Shown: in pieces, positions 54,353-63,004 of the stretch
How the letters are laid out: each line of letters opens with the position of its first letter
How positions within the stretch are numbered: the first letter of the stretch is position 1
NCBI RefSeq assembly: GCF_003385955.1
Contig: NZ_QRDW01000002.1
Location: 496,001 to 560,000 of the forward strand
Direction of reading: 5' to 3'
Length of the DNA: 64,000 nucleotides
Source: Aestuariispira insulae
GTDB lineage: Bacteria > Pseudomonadota > Alphaproteobacteria > UBA8366 > Aestuariispiraceae
Translations under genes and position numbers: made by a program
Notes under the pieces: generated by a model
What the model was told of the DNA's origin: nothing
The model's database searches: none
What the model saw: the letters and a program-made list of their open reading frames with translations, nothing else

Positions 54353-55885
54353 ATGGAAGAAATCATCCGGCAGCTTGAGGAAAAGCGGGATGCCGCGCGC
54401 CTGGGCGGCGGGCAGAAGCGCATCGATGCCCAGCATGCCAAGGGCAAGTTGACGGCGCGTGAGCGGATCGAGTTCCTGCTGGATGAAGACTCTTTTGAAG
54501 AATGGGACATGTTCGTCGAACATGACTGCACCGATTTCGGTATGGAAAACAACAAAGTGCCGGGTGATGGCGTGGTTACCGGCTATGGCACGATCAATGG
54601 CCGGCCGGTATTCGTCTTCTCCCAGGATTTTACCGTTTTTGGCGGTTCGCTCTCGGCGGCTCATGCGCGCAAGATCTGCAAGGTCATGGAACAGGCCATG
54701 AAGGTGGGGGCGCCGGTGATCGGATTGAACGATTCCGGTGGCGCGCGCATCCAGGAAGGCGTGGCCAGCCTTGGCGGTTATGCCGATGTGTTCCAGCTGA
54801 ATGTGCTGGCGTCTGGCGTGGTGCCGCAGATATCCATGATTATGGGGCCTTGTGCCGGCGGCGCTGTTTATTCCCCCTCCATGACCGACTTCATTTTCAT
54901 GGTCAAGGACAGTTCCTACATGTTCGTGACCGGCCCGGAAGTGGTCAAGACGGTCACCAACGAAGATGTCACTCAGGAAGAGCTGGGCGGGGCGATGACC
55001 CATACCTCGCGCTCCGGCGTTGCCGACAAGGCCTTCATGGATGATGTGGAAGCCCTGACCCAGCTGCGCCGCTTCATGGGCTTTGTGCCGTCCAACAACC
55101 GGGAGAAAGCCCCGGTCAAGCCGACCGCCGACCCGGCCAACCGGCCGGAAATGTCGCTTGATACATTGGTGCCGAAAAACCCGAACAAGCCCTATGACAT
55201 GAAGGAACTGATCTTCAAGGTCGTGGATGAGGGTGATTTCTTCGAGACCCAGCCGGAATATGCCGCCAACATCATCACCGGCTTCGGTCGCATCGAAGGC
55301 CATCCTGTCGGCATCGTCGCCAACCAGCCGATGGTCCTGGCGGGATGTCTGGATATCTCCAGCTCCATCAAGGCGGCGCGCTTTGTGCGCTTTTGTGATG
55401 CTTTCAATATTCCGCTGGTGACCTTTGTTGATGTGCCGGGCTTCCTGCCCGGAACGTCCCAGGAATATGGCGGTATTATCAAACATGGCGCGAAGCTGCT
55501 TTATGCTTATGCCGAGGCCACCGTTCCCAAAGTCACCGTGGTGACCCGGAAAGCCTATGGCGGGGCCTATGATGTAATGAGTTCCAAACATTTGCGCGGG
55601 GATGTGAATTATGCCTGGCCCAACGCGGAGATTGCCGTGATGGGCGCGAAGGGGGCTGTAGAGATCATTTTCCGGGCCGACCGGGATGATCCGGAAAAGA
55701 TCCAGGCGCGCACGGACGAATATCAGCAGAAATTTGCCAACCCCTTTGTCGCCAGCGCCAAGGGCTTTGTCGATGACATTATCCGGCCGCATAATACCAG
55801 GCCACGCCTGGCCCGTGCCCTGCGTATGCTGAGGAACAAGAAACTGGACAATCCCTGGAAGAAACATGGGAACATCCCCCTGTGA
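54353..55885 (+). CDS. pccB: Propionyl-CoA carboxylase beta (carboxyltransferase) subunit
   Basis: 510 residues. Both carboxyltransferase halves are present: the first with [43 protein letters not shown] and [18 protein letters not shown], the second with [32 protein letters not shown] and [21 protein letters not shown]. It moves carboxyl from biotin to propionyl-CoA, giving methylmalonyl-CoA. The ATG at 54353 follows GGGAG. A small methyltransferase gene and pccA follow on the same strand, and two palindromes precede it. Confidence 0.95.
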   Translation: MEEIIRQLEEKRDAARLGGGQKRIDAQHAKGKLTARERIEFLLDEDSFEEWDMFVEHDCTDFGMENNKVPGDGVVTGYGTINGRPVFVFSQDFTVFGGSLSAAHARKICKVMEQAMKVGAPVIGLNDSGGARIQEGVASLGGYADVFQLNVLASGVVPQISMIMGPCAGGAVYSPSMTDFIFMVKDSSYMFVTGPEVVKTVTNEDVTQEELGGAMTHTSRSGVADKAFMDDVEALTQLRRFMGFVPSNNREKAPVKPTADPANRPEMSLDTLVPKNPNKPYDMKELIFKVVDEGDFFETQPEYAANIITGFGRIEGHPVGIVANQPMVLAGCLDISSSIKAARFVRFCDAFNIPLVTFVDVPGFLPGTSQEYGGIIKHGAKLLYAYAEATVPKVTVVTRKAYGGAYDVMSSKHLRGDVNYAWPNAEIAVMGAKGAVEIIFRADRDDPEKIQARTDEYQQKFANPFVASAKGFVDDIIRPHNTRPRLARALRMLRNKKLDNPWKKHGNIPL

Positions 55886-56403
55886 CGCCATTGCGCCTGC
55901 ATATTGGCGGCAAAGAGCCGAAAGCGGGCTGGACGATCCTGAACGCGCAGCCGGGCGATCATGTCGATATCGTCGGGGATTGCCGGGATCTTAGCCAGTT
56001 TGCCGATGGCAGTGTGGCGGATATTTATATCAGCCACACCTTGGAGCATTTAAGTTACGCGGGGGAGTTGGTCCCGACCTTGAAAGGGTTTCACCGGGTC
56101 ATGAAACCGGGGGCCAGGTTGTTGATCAGTGTGCCGAATATGGATGTTCTCTGCCGGATGATCACCCATGAAGGAACCGACACCAAGATGCGTTACCAAT
56201 TGATGCGCATGCTGTTCGGCGGCCAGGTGGATGATTGGGACTATCATAAGGTCGGGTTCACGCCGGACCTGCTGGCGGCCTTCCTTGGGGAGGCCGAGTT
56301 TGAAACTGTTGAACAGGTCCCATTTTTTGGCCTGTTCCAGGATGCCAGTGAATTGAAGATCGGCAATGTGCCGATCAGCCTGAATGTGATCGCCTATCGG
56401 TGA
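55882..56403 (+). CDS. Small SAM-dependent methyltransferase-like protein within pcc operon
   Basis: 173 residues. The class I fold is suggested by [16 protein letters not shown]-like start, then [27 protein letters not shown] and [21 protein letters not shown]; these resemble the predicted methyltransferases with a missing or reduced glycine-rich motif I. It starts with GTG overlapping the pccB stop and is followed by pccA 48 bases later, so it is surely co-transcribed. Its substrate and link to propionate metabolism are unknown. Confidence 0.75.
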   Translation: MTPLRLHIGGKEPKAGWTILNAQPGDHVDIVGDCRDLSQFADGSVADIYISHTLEHLSYAGELVPTLKGFHRVMKPGARLLISVPNMDVLCRMITHEGTDTKMRYQLMRMLFGGQVDDWDYHKVGFTPDLLAAFLGEAEFETVEQVPFFGLFQDASELKIGNVPISLNVIAYR

Positions 56404-56451
56404 TCATGCGGGTGAATGACGAGATATAGCAACAGGGGCTCAGGGAAAGAT

Positions 56452-58449
56452 ATGTTCAAAAAAATCCTGATCGCGAACCGCGGTGAAATTGCGTGCCGGG
56501 TCATCAAAACCGCCCGCAAAATGGGGATTGCAACCGTTGCCATCTATTCAGAGGCCGATGCGGATGCTTTGCATGTGAAAATGGCCGACGAAGCGGTTTG
56601 CGTGGGCCCGGCGCCCAGCGCCGAAAGTTATCTGGTGATTGATAATATCCTGGCGGCGATCCGCCAAACCGGGGCTGAAGCGGTGCATCCGGGCTATGGA
56701 TTCCTGTCCGAAAACCGGCATTTTGCCGCCGCGCTGAAAAAGGAAGGTGTTGCCTTCATCGGCCCGCCGGAAGGCGCGATCCAGGCCATGGGCGATAAGA
56801 TTGAAAGTAAGAAGATTGCTGAGGCCGCGGGCGTCAACACCGTGCCGGGGCATCTGAAAGCCGTTTCCGACCCGGAAGAGGCAGTGCAGATTTCCAACGA
56901 TATTGGCTATCCGGTGATGCTGAAAGCCTCTGCCGGGGGTGGGGGCAAGGGCATGCGCCTGGCCTGGAATGATGATGAGGCGCGCGAGGGCCTGGTCTCG
57001 GCCATGAATGAGGGGCGTAATTCCTTTGGCGATGATCGTGTTTTCATCGAAAAATTCATCGAGGAGCCGCGCCATATCGAAATCCAGGTAATGGCCGACA
57101 GCCATGGCAATGCCATTTACCTGGGTGAGCGGGAATGCTCGATCCAGCGCCGACACCAGAAAGTGCTGGAAGAAGCGCCAAGCCCGTTCCTGGATGAAGA
57201 AACACGCGCCGCCATGGGCGAACAGGCGGTGCAATTGGCCAAGCAGGTGGATTATTGTTCCGCCGGCACGGTGGAATTCATCGTCGATAAGGACCGCAAT
57301 TTCTATTTCCTGGAAATGAATACCAGGCTCCAGGTGGAGCATCCGGTGACCGAACTGGTGACTGGCCAGGATCTGGTGGAATTGATGATCCGGGTGGCCG
57401 ATGGGGAAAAACTGCCCCTGGCCCAGAAGGATGTCACCCTGACCGGTTGGGCGCTGGAAGCCCGGCTTTATGCCGAGGACCCGGAGCGCGGCTTCCTGCC
57501 CAGCACCGGGCGTCTGGTGGATTATCTGCCGCCGGAAGAAAAGGATAATGAGGTTCGGGTCGATACTGGCGTGGTCGAGGGCGCGGAAATATCCATGTTC
57601 TACGATCCTATGATCGCCAAGCTGATCACCTATGGCGATAGCCGCGAGCAGGCGATCGACAATATGCGCGAAGCGCTGGACCGTTATTATGTGCGCGGGC
57701 TTTCCACCAACCTGGCCTTCCTGGCACAGCTGTGCCGCCATGAGCGGTTCCGCAGCGGGGCCATGACCACCAACTTCATCGCCGAGGAATATCCGGACGG
57801 CCTGACCCCGGAATTGCTGGTGCCGGAAGATCCCAAACTGTTTGCCGCGATCGCCGCTGTCATCCAGTCCCGTGTTGATGAGGAAGACGGCAATATCTCG
57901 GGCCGGATCACCCCGGCGGCCCCGCTTCGGGCGACGGAATATAGCGCCTTCCTGGGCGACCAGGACCGACCGGAGCTGGAACTGGTTGTCAATCGGGTGG
58001 AAGATCGCGACCGGATCGAGGTGGAAGGCCGGGTGATAGAGGTCTCCAGCGGCTGGAAACCGGGTGAGGGACTGTTCCGGGGGCTGGTGGATGACCGCAA
58101 AGTGGTGATGCAGATCGACCGCCATGACAGTGGGGTGATTTTGACCCATGACGGGGCCCGCACCCGGGTGCAGGTGGTGCCGAAACGCCTGGCCCATCTG
58201 GTTCGGCTGATGCCTTACAAGGCCCCGCCGGACATGTCGAAATTCCTGATCTCGCCCATGCCGGGCCTGTTGGTCAAACTATCGGTCGCGGAAGGTGATC
58301 AGGTCAAGGCCGGGGCGGAATTGGCGGTGATTGAGGCGATGAAGATGGAAAATGTCATGCGCGCCAGCCAGGATTGCGTGGTCACCAAGCTTCATGCCAA
58401 TACAGGTGAAAGCCTGGTTGTCGACCAGAAGATCATCGAATTTGAATGA
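56452..58449 (+). CDS. pccA: Propionyl-CoA carboxylase alpha subunit (biotin carboxylase/carrier)
   Basis: 665 residues. Biotin carboxylase: MFKKILIANRGEIACRVIKT, the ATP-grasp loop KASAGGGGKGMRLAW, and catalytic region FLEMNTRLQVEHPVTELVTG. A BT-type linking domain follows and the C-terminal carrier holds the biotinylated Lys631 in VIEAMKMENVMRA. It carboxylates its own biotin with bicarbonate and passes the carboxyl to PccB. The ATG at 56452 gives the exact family N-terminus and has CAGGGAAA before it. No methylmalonyl-CoA mutase gene lies in the window. Confidence 0.95.
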   Translation: MFKKILIANRGEIACRVIKTARKMGIATVAIYSEADADALHVKMADEAVCVGPAPSAESYLVIDNILAAIRQTGAEAVHPGYGFLSENRHFAAALKKEGVAFIGPPEGAIQAMGDKIESKKIAEAAGVNTVPGHLKAVSDPEEAVQISNDIGYPVMLKASAGGGGKGMRLAWNDDEAREGLVSAMNEGRNSFGDDRVFIEKFIEEPRHIEIQVMADSHGNAIYLGERECSIQRRHQKVLEEAPSPFLDEETRAAMGEQAVQLAKQVDYCSAGTVEFIVDKDRNFYFLEMNTRLQVEHPVTELVTGQDLVELMIRVADGEKLPLAQKDVTLTGWALEARLYAEDPERGFLPSTGRLVDYLPPEEKDNEVRVDTGVVEGAEISMFYDPMIAKLITYGDSREQAIDNMREALDRYYVRGLSTNLAFLAQLCRHERFRSGAMTTNFIAEEYPDGLTPELLVPEDPKLFAAIAAVIQSRVDEEDGNISGRITPAAPLRATEYSAFLGDQDRPELELVVNRVEDRDRIEVEGRVIEVSSGWKPGEGLFRGLVDDRKVVMQIDRHDSGVILTHDGARTRVQVVPKRLAHLVRLMPYKAPPDMSKFLISPMPGLLVKLSVAEGDQVKAGAELAVIEAMKMENVMRASQDCVVTKLHANTGESLVVDQKIIEFE

Positions 58450-58467
58450 TCGTCCGTGCATTGTTGG

Positions 58468-58505
58468 AAAGTGGCCCCGTTCCGGATCCGGCGCGGGGCC
58501 ACTTT
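58468..58505. terminator. Bidirectional terminator between pccA and cupin gene
   Basis: AAAGTGGCCCCG (58468-58479) pairs perfectly with CGGGGCCACTTT (58494-58505) over a 14-base loop. It stands between convergent genes and has A/T ends on both sides, so it can serve both. Confidence 0.8.
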
Positions 58506-58512
58506 ACGTCTG

Positions 58513-58878
58513 TTAGATCCAATCATCTTCCGGTGCGGTGCGATCGCCACCGGCATTGCCGGTATTCAGGGTGCCTTTCGGTTCGATCAAGAGGATTTGG
58601 GCTTCCTGTTCCGCAAAAGGCTTATGCTCGACGCCCTTGGGCATGACAAACATCTCGCCAGCCTTAAGGGTGATCGCCCCGTCACGGAAATCGATCCGCA
58701 CCTCGCCATCCAGCACAATGAAGGTTTCATCGGTTTCCGGATGGTCATGCCAGATGAAATCCCCCTCGATCTTGGCCAGCTTGAACAGATAGTCATTCAT
58801 GGTGGCGATGTTTTTCGGGCTCCAATGGCGGTCGATCAGCTTTTGTTTGTCCGCCAGGTTGATTGCTTGATAAGGCAT
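58513..58878 (-). CDS. Cupin-domain protein
   Basis: 121 residues. A single cupin barrel: motif 1 is IWHDHPETDETFIVLDGEVRI, with the metal-binding His and Glu, and motif 2 is GEMFVMPKGVEHKPFAE. Such small cupins bind metal and act as isomerases, dioxygenases or sensors; the substrate is unknown. It is divergent from a MocR-type regulator gene, which is the usual layout for a MocR target. Confidence 0.88.
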   Translation of the reverse strand: MPYQAINLADKQKLIDRHWSPKNIATMNDYLFKLAKIEGDFIWHDHPETDETFIVLDGEVRIDFRDGAITLKAGEMFVMPKGVEHKPFAEQEAQILLIEPKGTLNTGNAGGDRTAPEDDWI

Positions 58879-58957
58879 GGTGTTTTCCTTCCTTTGTCCT
58901 GTGTATTTCTTATGGTCTGGCTTGTGCCTGCTCCTTATGTACGGATCCTTGTGATTG

Positions 58958-58998
58958 CGGAACAGATACAGATTTTGTAAATCTCATACGGAACAGAT
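58958..58998. promoter_or_regulatory. Direct repeats CGGAACAGAT between cupin and MocR genes
   Basis: CGGAACAGAT is present at 58958-58967 and 58989-58998, 31 bases apart, about three helical turns, in the same orientation. MocR regulators typically bind two direct repeats at such spacing. It lies in the divergent region 58879-59011 and ends 13 bases before the MocR start. Confidence 0.6.
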
Positions 58999-59011
58999 TG
59001 AGGGATGACCG

Positions 59012-60433
59012 ATGCAGGGCGAAAACAGTTTCAAATATGAGGCGGCAGCCGCGCGCATCCTGGACATGCTTTCCAGTGGCCTGTTGGGCATCGGTATGAA
59101 GGCGCCATCCTTGCGGGAATTTTCCCGGCAATCCGGCATTGCCATGTCGACCGCCATGCAGGCCTATCGCCTGCTGGAGGACCAAGGCGTTCTGGAATGC
59201 CGGCCGAAATCGGGTTTTTATGTGCGTGGCTTGGGCGAGGGCGGACCGGATCTGCCGCGCCCAGCCGGCCCGCCAAAAATCATCGATCTGATCGACAAGT
59301 CTGGCTCAATCCAGAATCTGCTGGTCCATGCATCGGACCAAAAGCTGCTGCCATTGGGTTGTGCCATACCAACCACGGAAATCCTGGCCTCGGAAAAGTT
59401 GGACCGCTGCCTGGCGCGTGCGGCACGGGTCGGCAGCACGGATTTCAATCTCTATACGGTACCCAAGGGCAACCCGGATCTGAGCCAGGAACTGGCGCGG
59501 CGGGCTTTGGAATGGGTCCAGGTGGTCGACCCGGAGGATATGGCCATCACCTGCGGCGCAACCGAGGCAATCTACTTGGCACTGAAATGTGTGACCAAAC
59601 CGGGGGATCTGGTGGCGGTCGAATCGCCGACCTAATTCGGACTTTTGCAAATCATCGAGAATCTGGGTTTGAAAATCCTGGAATTGCCGACGGATGCGGG
59701 AAAAGGCCTGGATCTAACGGCGTTTGAAGCGGCACTTTCCCGGCACCCGGTCAAGGCCTGCCTGTTTGCTTCCTGTTTCAGCAATCCGTTGGGCGCAGCG
59801 CTTTCCGAGGCGGACAAAAGGCGCGTGCTGGCGATCCTGGCGGAAAAGGGTGTTCCCCTGATCGAAGATGATGTTTACGGCGATCTTCATTTCACCGGCA
59901 ATCGGCCAAAGCCCTATATGGCGCTTGGCGGCGAGGCGGATGTGATCTATTGCGCATCCCTATCCAAGACACTGGCCCCCGGCTACCGGATTGGCTGGGT
60001 TGTGAGCCATCGGCATATCCATCAGTTGGTCGAATTGAAGCTGGCCATGACGTTGAGCGGCGTGACCTTGGCGCAAATGGCGGTGGCGGATTATCTAAGT
60101 CGCGGCGGCTATGATCAGCATTTGCGCCGCCTGCGCCGGATCTTTTCGGGCAATATCACGAAAATGAGCCAGGCCATCGCGCATTATTTTCCGGACGGCA
60201 CCCGGATCAGCCGTCCGCAAGGTGGCTTTGTGCTCTGGGTGGAAATGCCGGAGGGTTATCGGGGGCGTGATTTATTTGCAGATGCACTGAAGCGGGGAAT
60301 CTGCATCTCACCAGGTGACGTCTTTTCCGCTGCTGACAGGTTCGAAAATTGCATCAGGATCAGCTGCGGCCATCGCTGGGGCGATCATATCGCCGGTGCT
60401 GTAAAAGCACTCGGGGGCCTCATTCAACGGTGA
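59012..60433 (+). pseudogene. MocR-type PLP-dependent regulator interrupted by in-frame TAA
   Basis: One reading frame of 473 codons encodes a complete MocR protein apart from TAA at 59633-59635 (codon 208). Before it: a GntR helix-turn-helix (SLREFSRQSGIAMSTAMQAY, LLEDQGVLECRPKSGFYV) and the first part of the aminotransferase-like domain. The stop falls in the family motif ESPT-stop-FGLLQIIE, where Tyr (TAT or TAC) is expected. After it: LIEDDVYGDLHF, the PLP-lysine motif SLSKTLAPGYRIGW and the C-terminal small domain. As written, a DNA-binding N-terminal piece could still be made, but no PLP sensing. MocR/GabR proteins regulate amino-acid or cofactor genes. Either a genuine mutation or a base-call error is possible. 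Confidence 0.85.
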
Positions 60434-60568
60434 CGGTCAAGAGGTAAGCGGCTGTAGAAGTTGACGTATCTTTACAAAAGTTTAAAAGCTTTGCGCGAAA
60501 GTAGTAACAAGGCTGCGCAATACATCTCCGTTTCTAATTAGACGGTTTTATGTAGAAGTGAGTGGAAC

Positions 60569-60847
60569 ATGGTTAAGACAGTATCCGTTATCATCGAGGG
60601 TAAGGTACAGGGCGTTTGGTATCGCGGCTGGACCGAGGCCACAGCCCGGGAGCTGGGCTTGAGCGGCTGGGTCCGCAACCTGTCCGACGGATCGGTCGAG
60701 GCGCTGTTTTCCGGAGCGGAAGCGGCAGTGGAAGATATGCTGGAACGCTGTTGGCAGGGACCGGAACCGGCGATTGTCACGGCGGTTAACGCGAAATCGG
60801 GCGAAGCGCCAGAAACCGATGATTTCGTGGTGCGCAGCACAAAATGA
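60569..60847 (+). CDS. acyP: Acylphosphatase
   Basis: 92 residues. The acylphosphatase fold is shown by IIEGKVQGVWYRGWTEATARELGL, with catalytic Arg in the VQGVWYR loop, and GWVRNLSDGSVEALFSG, with catalytic Asn. It hydrolyses carboxyl-phosphate bonds such as acetyl phosphate. It stands alone between the broken MocR gene and the convergent MarR gene, with a 135-bp region before it. Confidence 0.93.
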   Translation: MVKTVSVIIEGKVQGVWYRGWTEATARELGLSGWVRNLSDGSVEALFSGAEAAVEDMLERCWQGPEPAIVTAVNAKSGEAPETDDFVVRSTK

Positions 60848-60904
60848 CACGGAAGTTGCCATTATTGGCAACAGGCATGTCATTCATTCAGTAAGAAACT
60901 GAAA

Positions 60905-61369
60905 TCATTCAATGATTCTTGAGAGCCGCTTTTGCAGCTCGCGGATATTGTCGTTGGTGACATCCAGGCTGCGCAGGTCCATGCCGGTGGCCAGGACATC
61001 GGCCATGTCGCGGATCTGCTCGGTTGTGCGGCGCACATGATTATGGCCTTTAGCGGTGAGATCCAGCAGCTGAGAACGCTTGTGCCGGGGGTTGTTGATG
61101 AACTGCGCCAATCCTTGTGCCACCAGATCATCGGCGATCTTTTGCATGCGCTGGCGGGCCACGGGGCGGCGCTTGGCCAATTGCGGTACGGTTTGCGGTC
61201 CTTCGATCTGGATGGTGCGCATCAGGGACCAGGTGCCGCTGCCCCAGCCGGCTTCTTCGCTCACCTGTTTCCCCGCGGCGCGAAGCTTGAAGAAAGTCGC
61301 CATCAGATTGCTGATCAGATCAAACATGGCATCCCCTTCCGGGGGGTGGCGGCGGCTAAACTCAGTCAT
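60905..61369 (-). CDS. MarR-family transcriptional regulator
   Basis: 154 residues from the ATG at 61369 (ATG at 61384, or 61327 with a better GGAAGGGG ribosome-binding site, are alternatives). The winged helix-turn-helix reads PQTVPQLAKRRPVARQRMQKIADDLVAQGLAQFINNPRHKRSQLLDLTAKG, with long N- and C-terminal dimer helices. Ligand unknown. An inverted repeat overlaps its 5' leader. Upstream on the same strand is a GNAT gene ending 79 bases before; the MarR gene may regulate it. Confidence 0.85.
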   Translation of the reverse strand: MTEFSRRHPPEGDAMFDLISNLMATFFKLRAAGKQVSEEAGWGSGTWSLMRTIQIEGPQTVPQLAKRRPVARQRMQKIADDLVAQGLAQFINNPRHKRSQLLDLTAKGHNHVRRTTEQIRDMADVLATGMDLRSLDVTNDNIRELQKRLSRIIE

Positions 61370-61393
61370 ATGGACAGCACCCATTACTTTTTT

Positions 61394-61409
61394 ATTGTGA
61401 GATGACAAT
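61394..61409. promoter_or_regulatory. Inverted repeat at MarR gene 5' end
   Basis: ATTGT-GAGATG-ACAAT is a 16-bp inverted repeat with perfect five-base arms lying 24 bases before the ATG at 61369, a typical MarR autoregulatory position and size. Confidence 0.5.
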
Positions 61410-61447
61410 TATGCTGTCGATTCGCACATTCTTGGCAAGTGGATGTG

Positions 61448-62284
61448 TTATCCCAGTTCGAAACTGGTGATGCCGAAGGTATGGTCCCAGGGCAGGTCTG
61501 GCATGCCGCCCTTATACATGCGTGCGGTCTCAAAACAGGGCTCAAGGCCGTATCGCTGGGCCAGGGCCATGGCGGCGCCATTGGGTTGGGGCACGTCCAG
61601 ATAAACCTGCTCACCGGGATGCAGGGCGCAGAGGGAGCGAAACAGCTGGTCGGCGGCAGCACTGTTTTCCGCAAAGAGCGGCCCGATCTTGAAACCTTCG
61701 CGACAGGGGCGGATGGCTCCAAAACCGAGCAACCTGTCACCATCCTTGAGCGCATGGGCGGTAACCTTGGGATGTTTGATCCAGGCTGCCAGGAAGGCTG
61801 CGCGAGGCCCGGCAAAGAATGCACTGTCATAGGCGGTGATGGCGGGATCGGCATAATCCAGGGGCAGGATGTCGGCTTCGGTGGGGGCTGATACGGTCAC
61901 CTCTCCGCCAAAGCGGATGTTATTCTGTTCCAGCCTAAATCCGGACTGGGCATAATTATCCTGTTGGTCGACAACCCCGTCCAGGCCAATCACCCGGTCG
62001 CCCAGATAATCAATCGCTGCCTGCCAGAGGCGGTAGCCATAACCGAACCCCCGGAAATCCGGATCGACTATGTAAAAGCCGATAAATCCAAATCTGTCGC
62101 CATAGCGCACGGCGGAGATGGAGGCGATCATGCGGCCGTCCAACCGGCCTGCCAGAAAACCCTGGTCATCGGCGGCAAAGAAAGCATCCGCATCGGCCAG
62201 GCCCGGGTTCCAACCCTCTCTTGCGGCCCATTCGACCATCCGGTCCACTTCCTCACGGCTGGCAATGCCGATTTCATAACTCAT
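61448..62284 (-). CDS. GNAT-family N-acetyltransferase with duplicated domain
   Basis: 278 residues. The N-terminal GNAT domain has the acetyl-CoA motif FIGFYIVDPDFRGFGYGYRLWQAA. The C-terminal half matches the companion domain found in long GNAT proteins (ITAYDSAFFAGPRAAFLAAWI, then LLGFGAIRPCREGFKIGPLFAENSAAADQLF and YGLEPCFETARMYKG). Substrate unknown. The ATG at 62284 is used; upstream codons are open. It begins 24 bases after the thiQ stop on the same strand and may be part of its operon. Confidence 0.88.
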   Translation of the reverse strand: MSYEIGIASREEVDRMVEWAAREGWNPGLADADAFFAADDQGFLAGRLDGRMIASISAVRYGDRFGFIGFYIVDPDFRGFGYGYRLWQAAIDYLGDRVIGLDGVVDQQDNYAQSGFRLEQNNIRFGGEVTVSAPTEADILPLDYADPAITAYDSAFFAGPRAAFLAAWIKHPKVTAHALKDGDRLLGFGAIRPCREGFKIGPLFAENSAAADQLFRSLCALHPGEQVYLDVPQPNGAAMALAQRYGLEPCFETARMYKGGMPDLPWDHTFGITSFELG

Positions 62285-62308
62285 GACAGCAATCCTTATC
62301 CTCACCAG

Positions 62309-63004
62309 TCAGCCGAGATAGTCCCGGATGGCGGGATCGGCCGGTTCCACCAGAATATCCGAAGGCGGGGTAAAGGCCAGTATCATTCCATCGCGGATGA
62401 AGGCGCATTGGTCGGCAATGCGCAGGGCATCTTCCGGCGCATGGCTGGCCATGACCACAGTGAGGCCAGAATCGCGCTGCAAAGCCTGGATCAGATCCAG
62501 CATGCGCGCGCGTCTTCCCGGATCAAGTGCGCTGAAGGGTTCATCCAGCAGCAACAGCGGGCGGCGTCGAACCAGCGAGCGGGCAATAGCGACCCGCTGG
62601 CGCTGGCCGCCGGACAGCGCACCTGGCTTGCGTCCGCCAAGGCCATCCAGGCCAACCTGTTTCAAGGCCTGATCAATCTTGTCCCGGTCCGATGGGGTGA
62701 GTTTTAGGCCTGGATGGATGCCAAGCCCCACATTATCCGCCGCGGTCAGATGCGGGAACAGATTGTTTTCCTGAAACAGCATGGTGACCGGACGCTCATT
62801 CGGGGCCAGGGCGGTGATGTCCACGCCATCAAATCTGATCGTCCCGGACAGGGGCCGGTCAAATCCCGCGATCAGGTTAAGCAGGGTTGTTTTGCCGCCA
62901 CCGCTGGGTCCGACCAGAGCCAGGCATTGGCCGGATCCCAAGGACAGGTCAAATGCCATCTGCATGGCATCATAATCAAAGCGGAGTGCGGTGATCTCAA
63001 GCAT
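62309..63004 (-). CDS. thiQ: Thiamine ABC transporter ATP-binding protein ThiQ
   Basis: 231 residues. Walker A is GPSGGGKTTLLNLIAG, the signature is ALSGGQRQRVAIARSLVRR, Walker B is LLLLDEPFSALD. The segment NERPVTMLFQENNLFPHLTAADNVGLG is distinctive for ThiQ. It powers uptake of thiamine and thiamine diphosphate with ThiP and the binding protein ThiB. The start overlaps the thiP stop by eight bases. Confidence 0.92.
   Translation of the reverse strand: MLEITALRFDYDAMQMAFDLSLGSGQCLALVGPSGGGKTTLLNLIAGFDRPLSGTIRFDGVDITALAPNERPVTMLFQENNLFPHLTAADNVGLGIHPGLKLTPSDRDKIDQALKQVGLDGLGGRKPGALSGGQRQRVAIARSLVRRRPLLLLDEPFSALDPGRRARMLDLIQALQRDSGLTVVMASHAPEDALRIADQCAFIRDGMILAFTPPSDILVEPADPAIRDYLG

Noticed and set aside
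54320-58197. Long open frames antisense to pccB and pccA
   Set aside because: Both sense genes are textbook carboxylase subunits; the reverse frames lack ribosome sites and domains.
15316-60433. Stop-codon reassignment to explain the broken MCP and MocR genes
   Set aside because: The two internal stops differ (TAG and TAA), and normal genes end with both codons.
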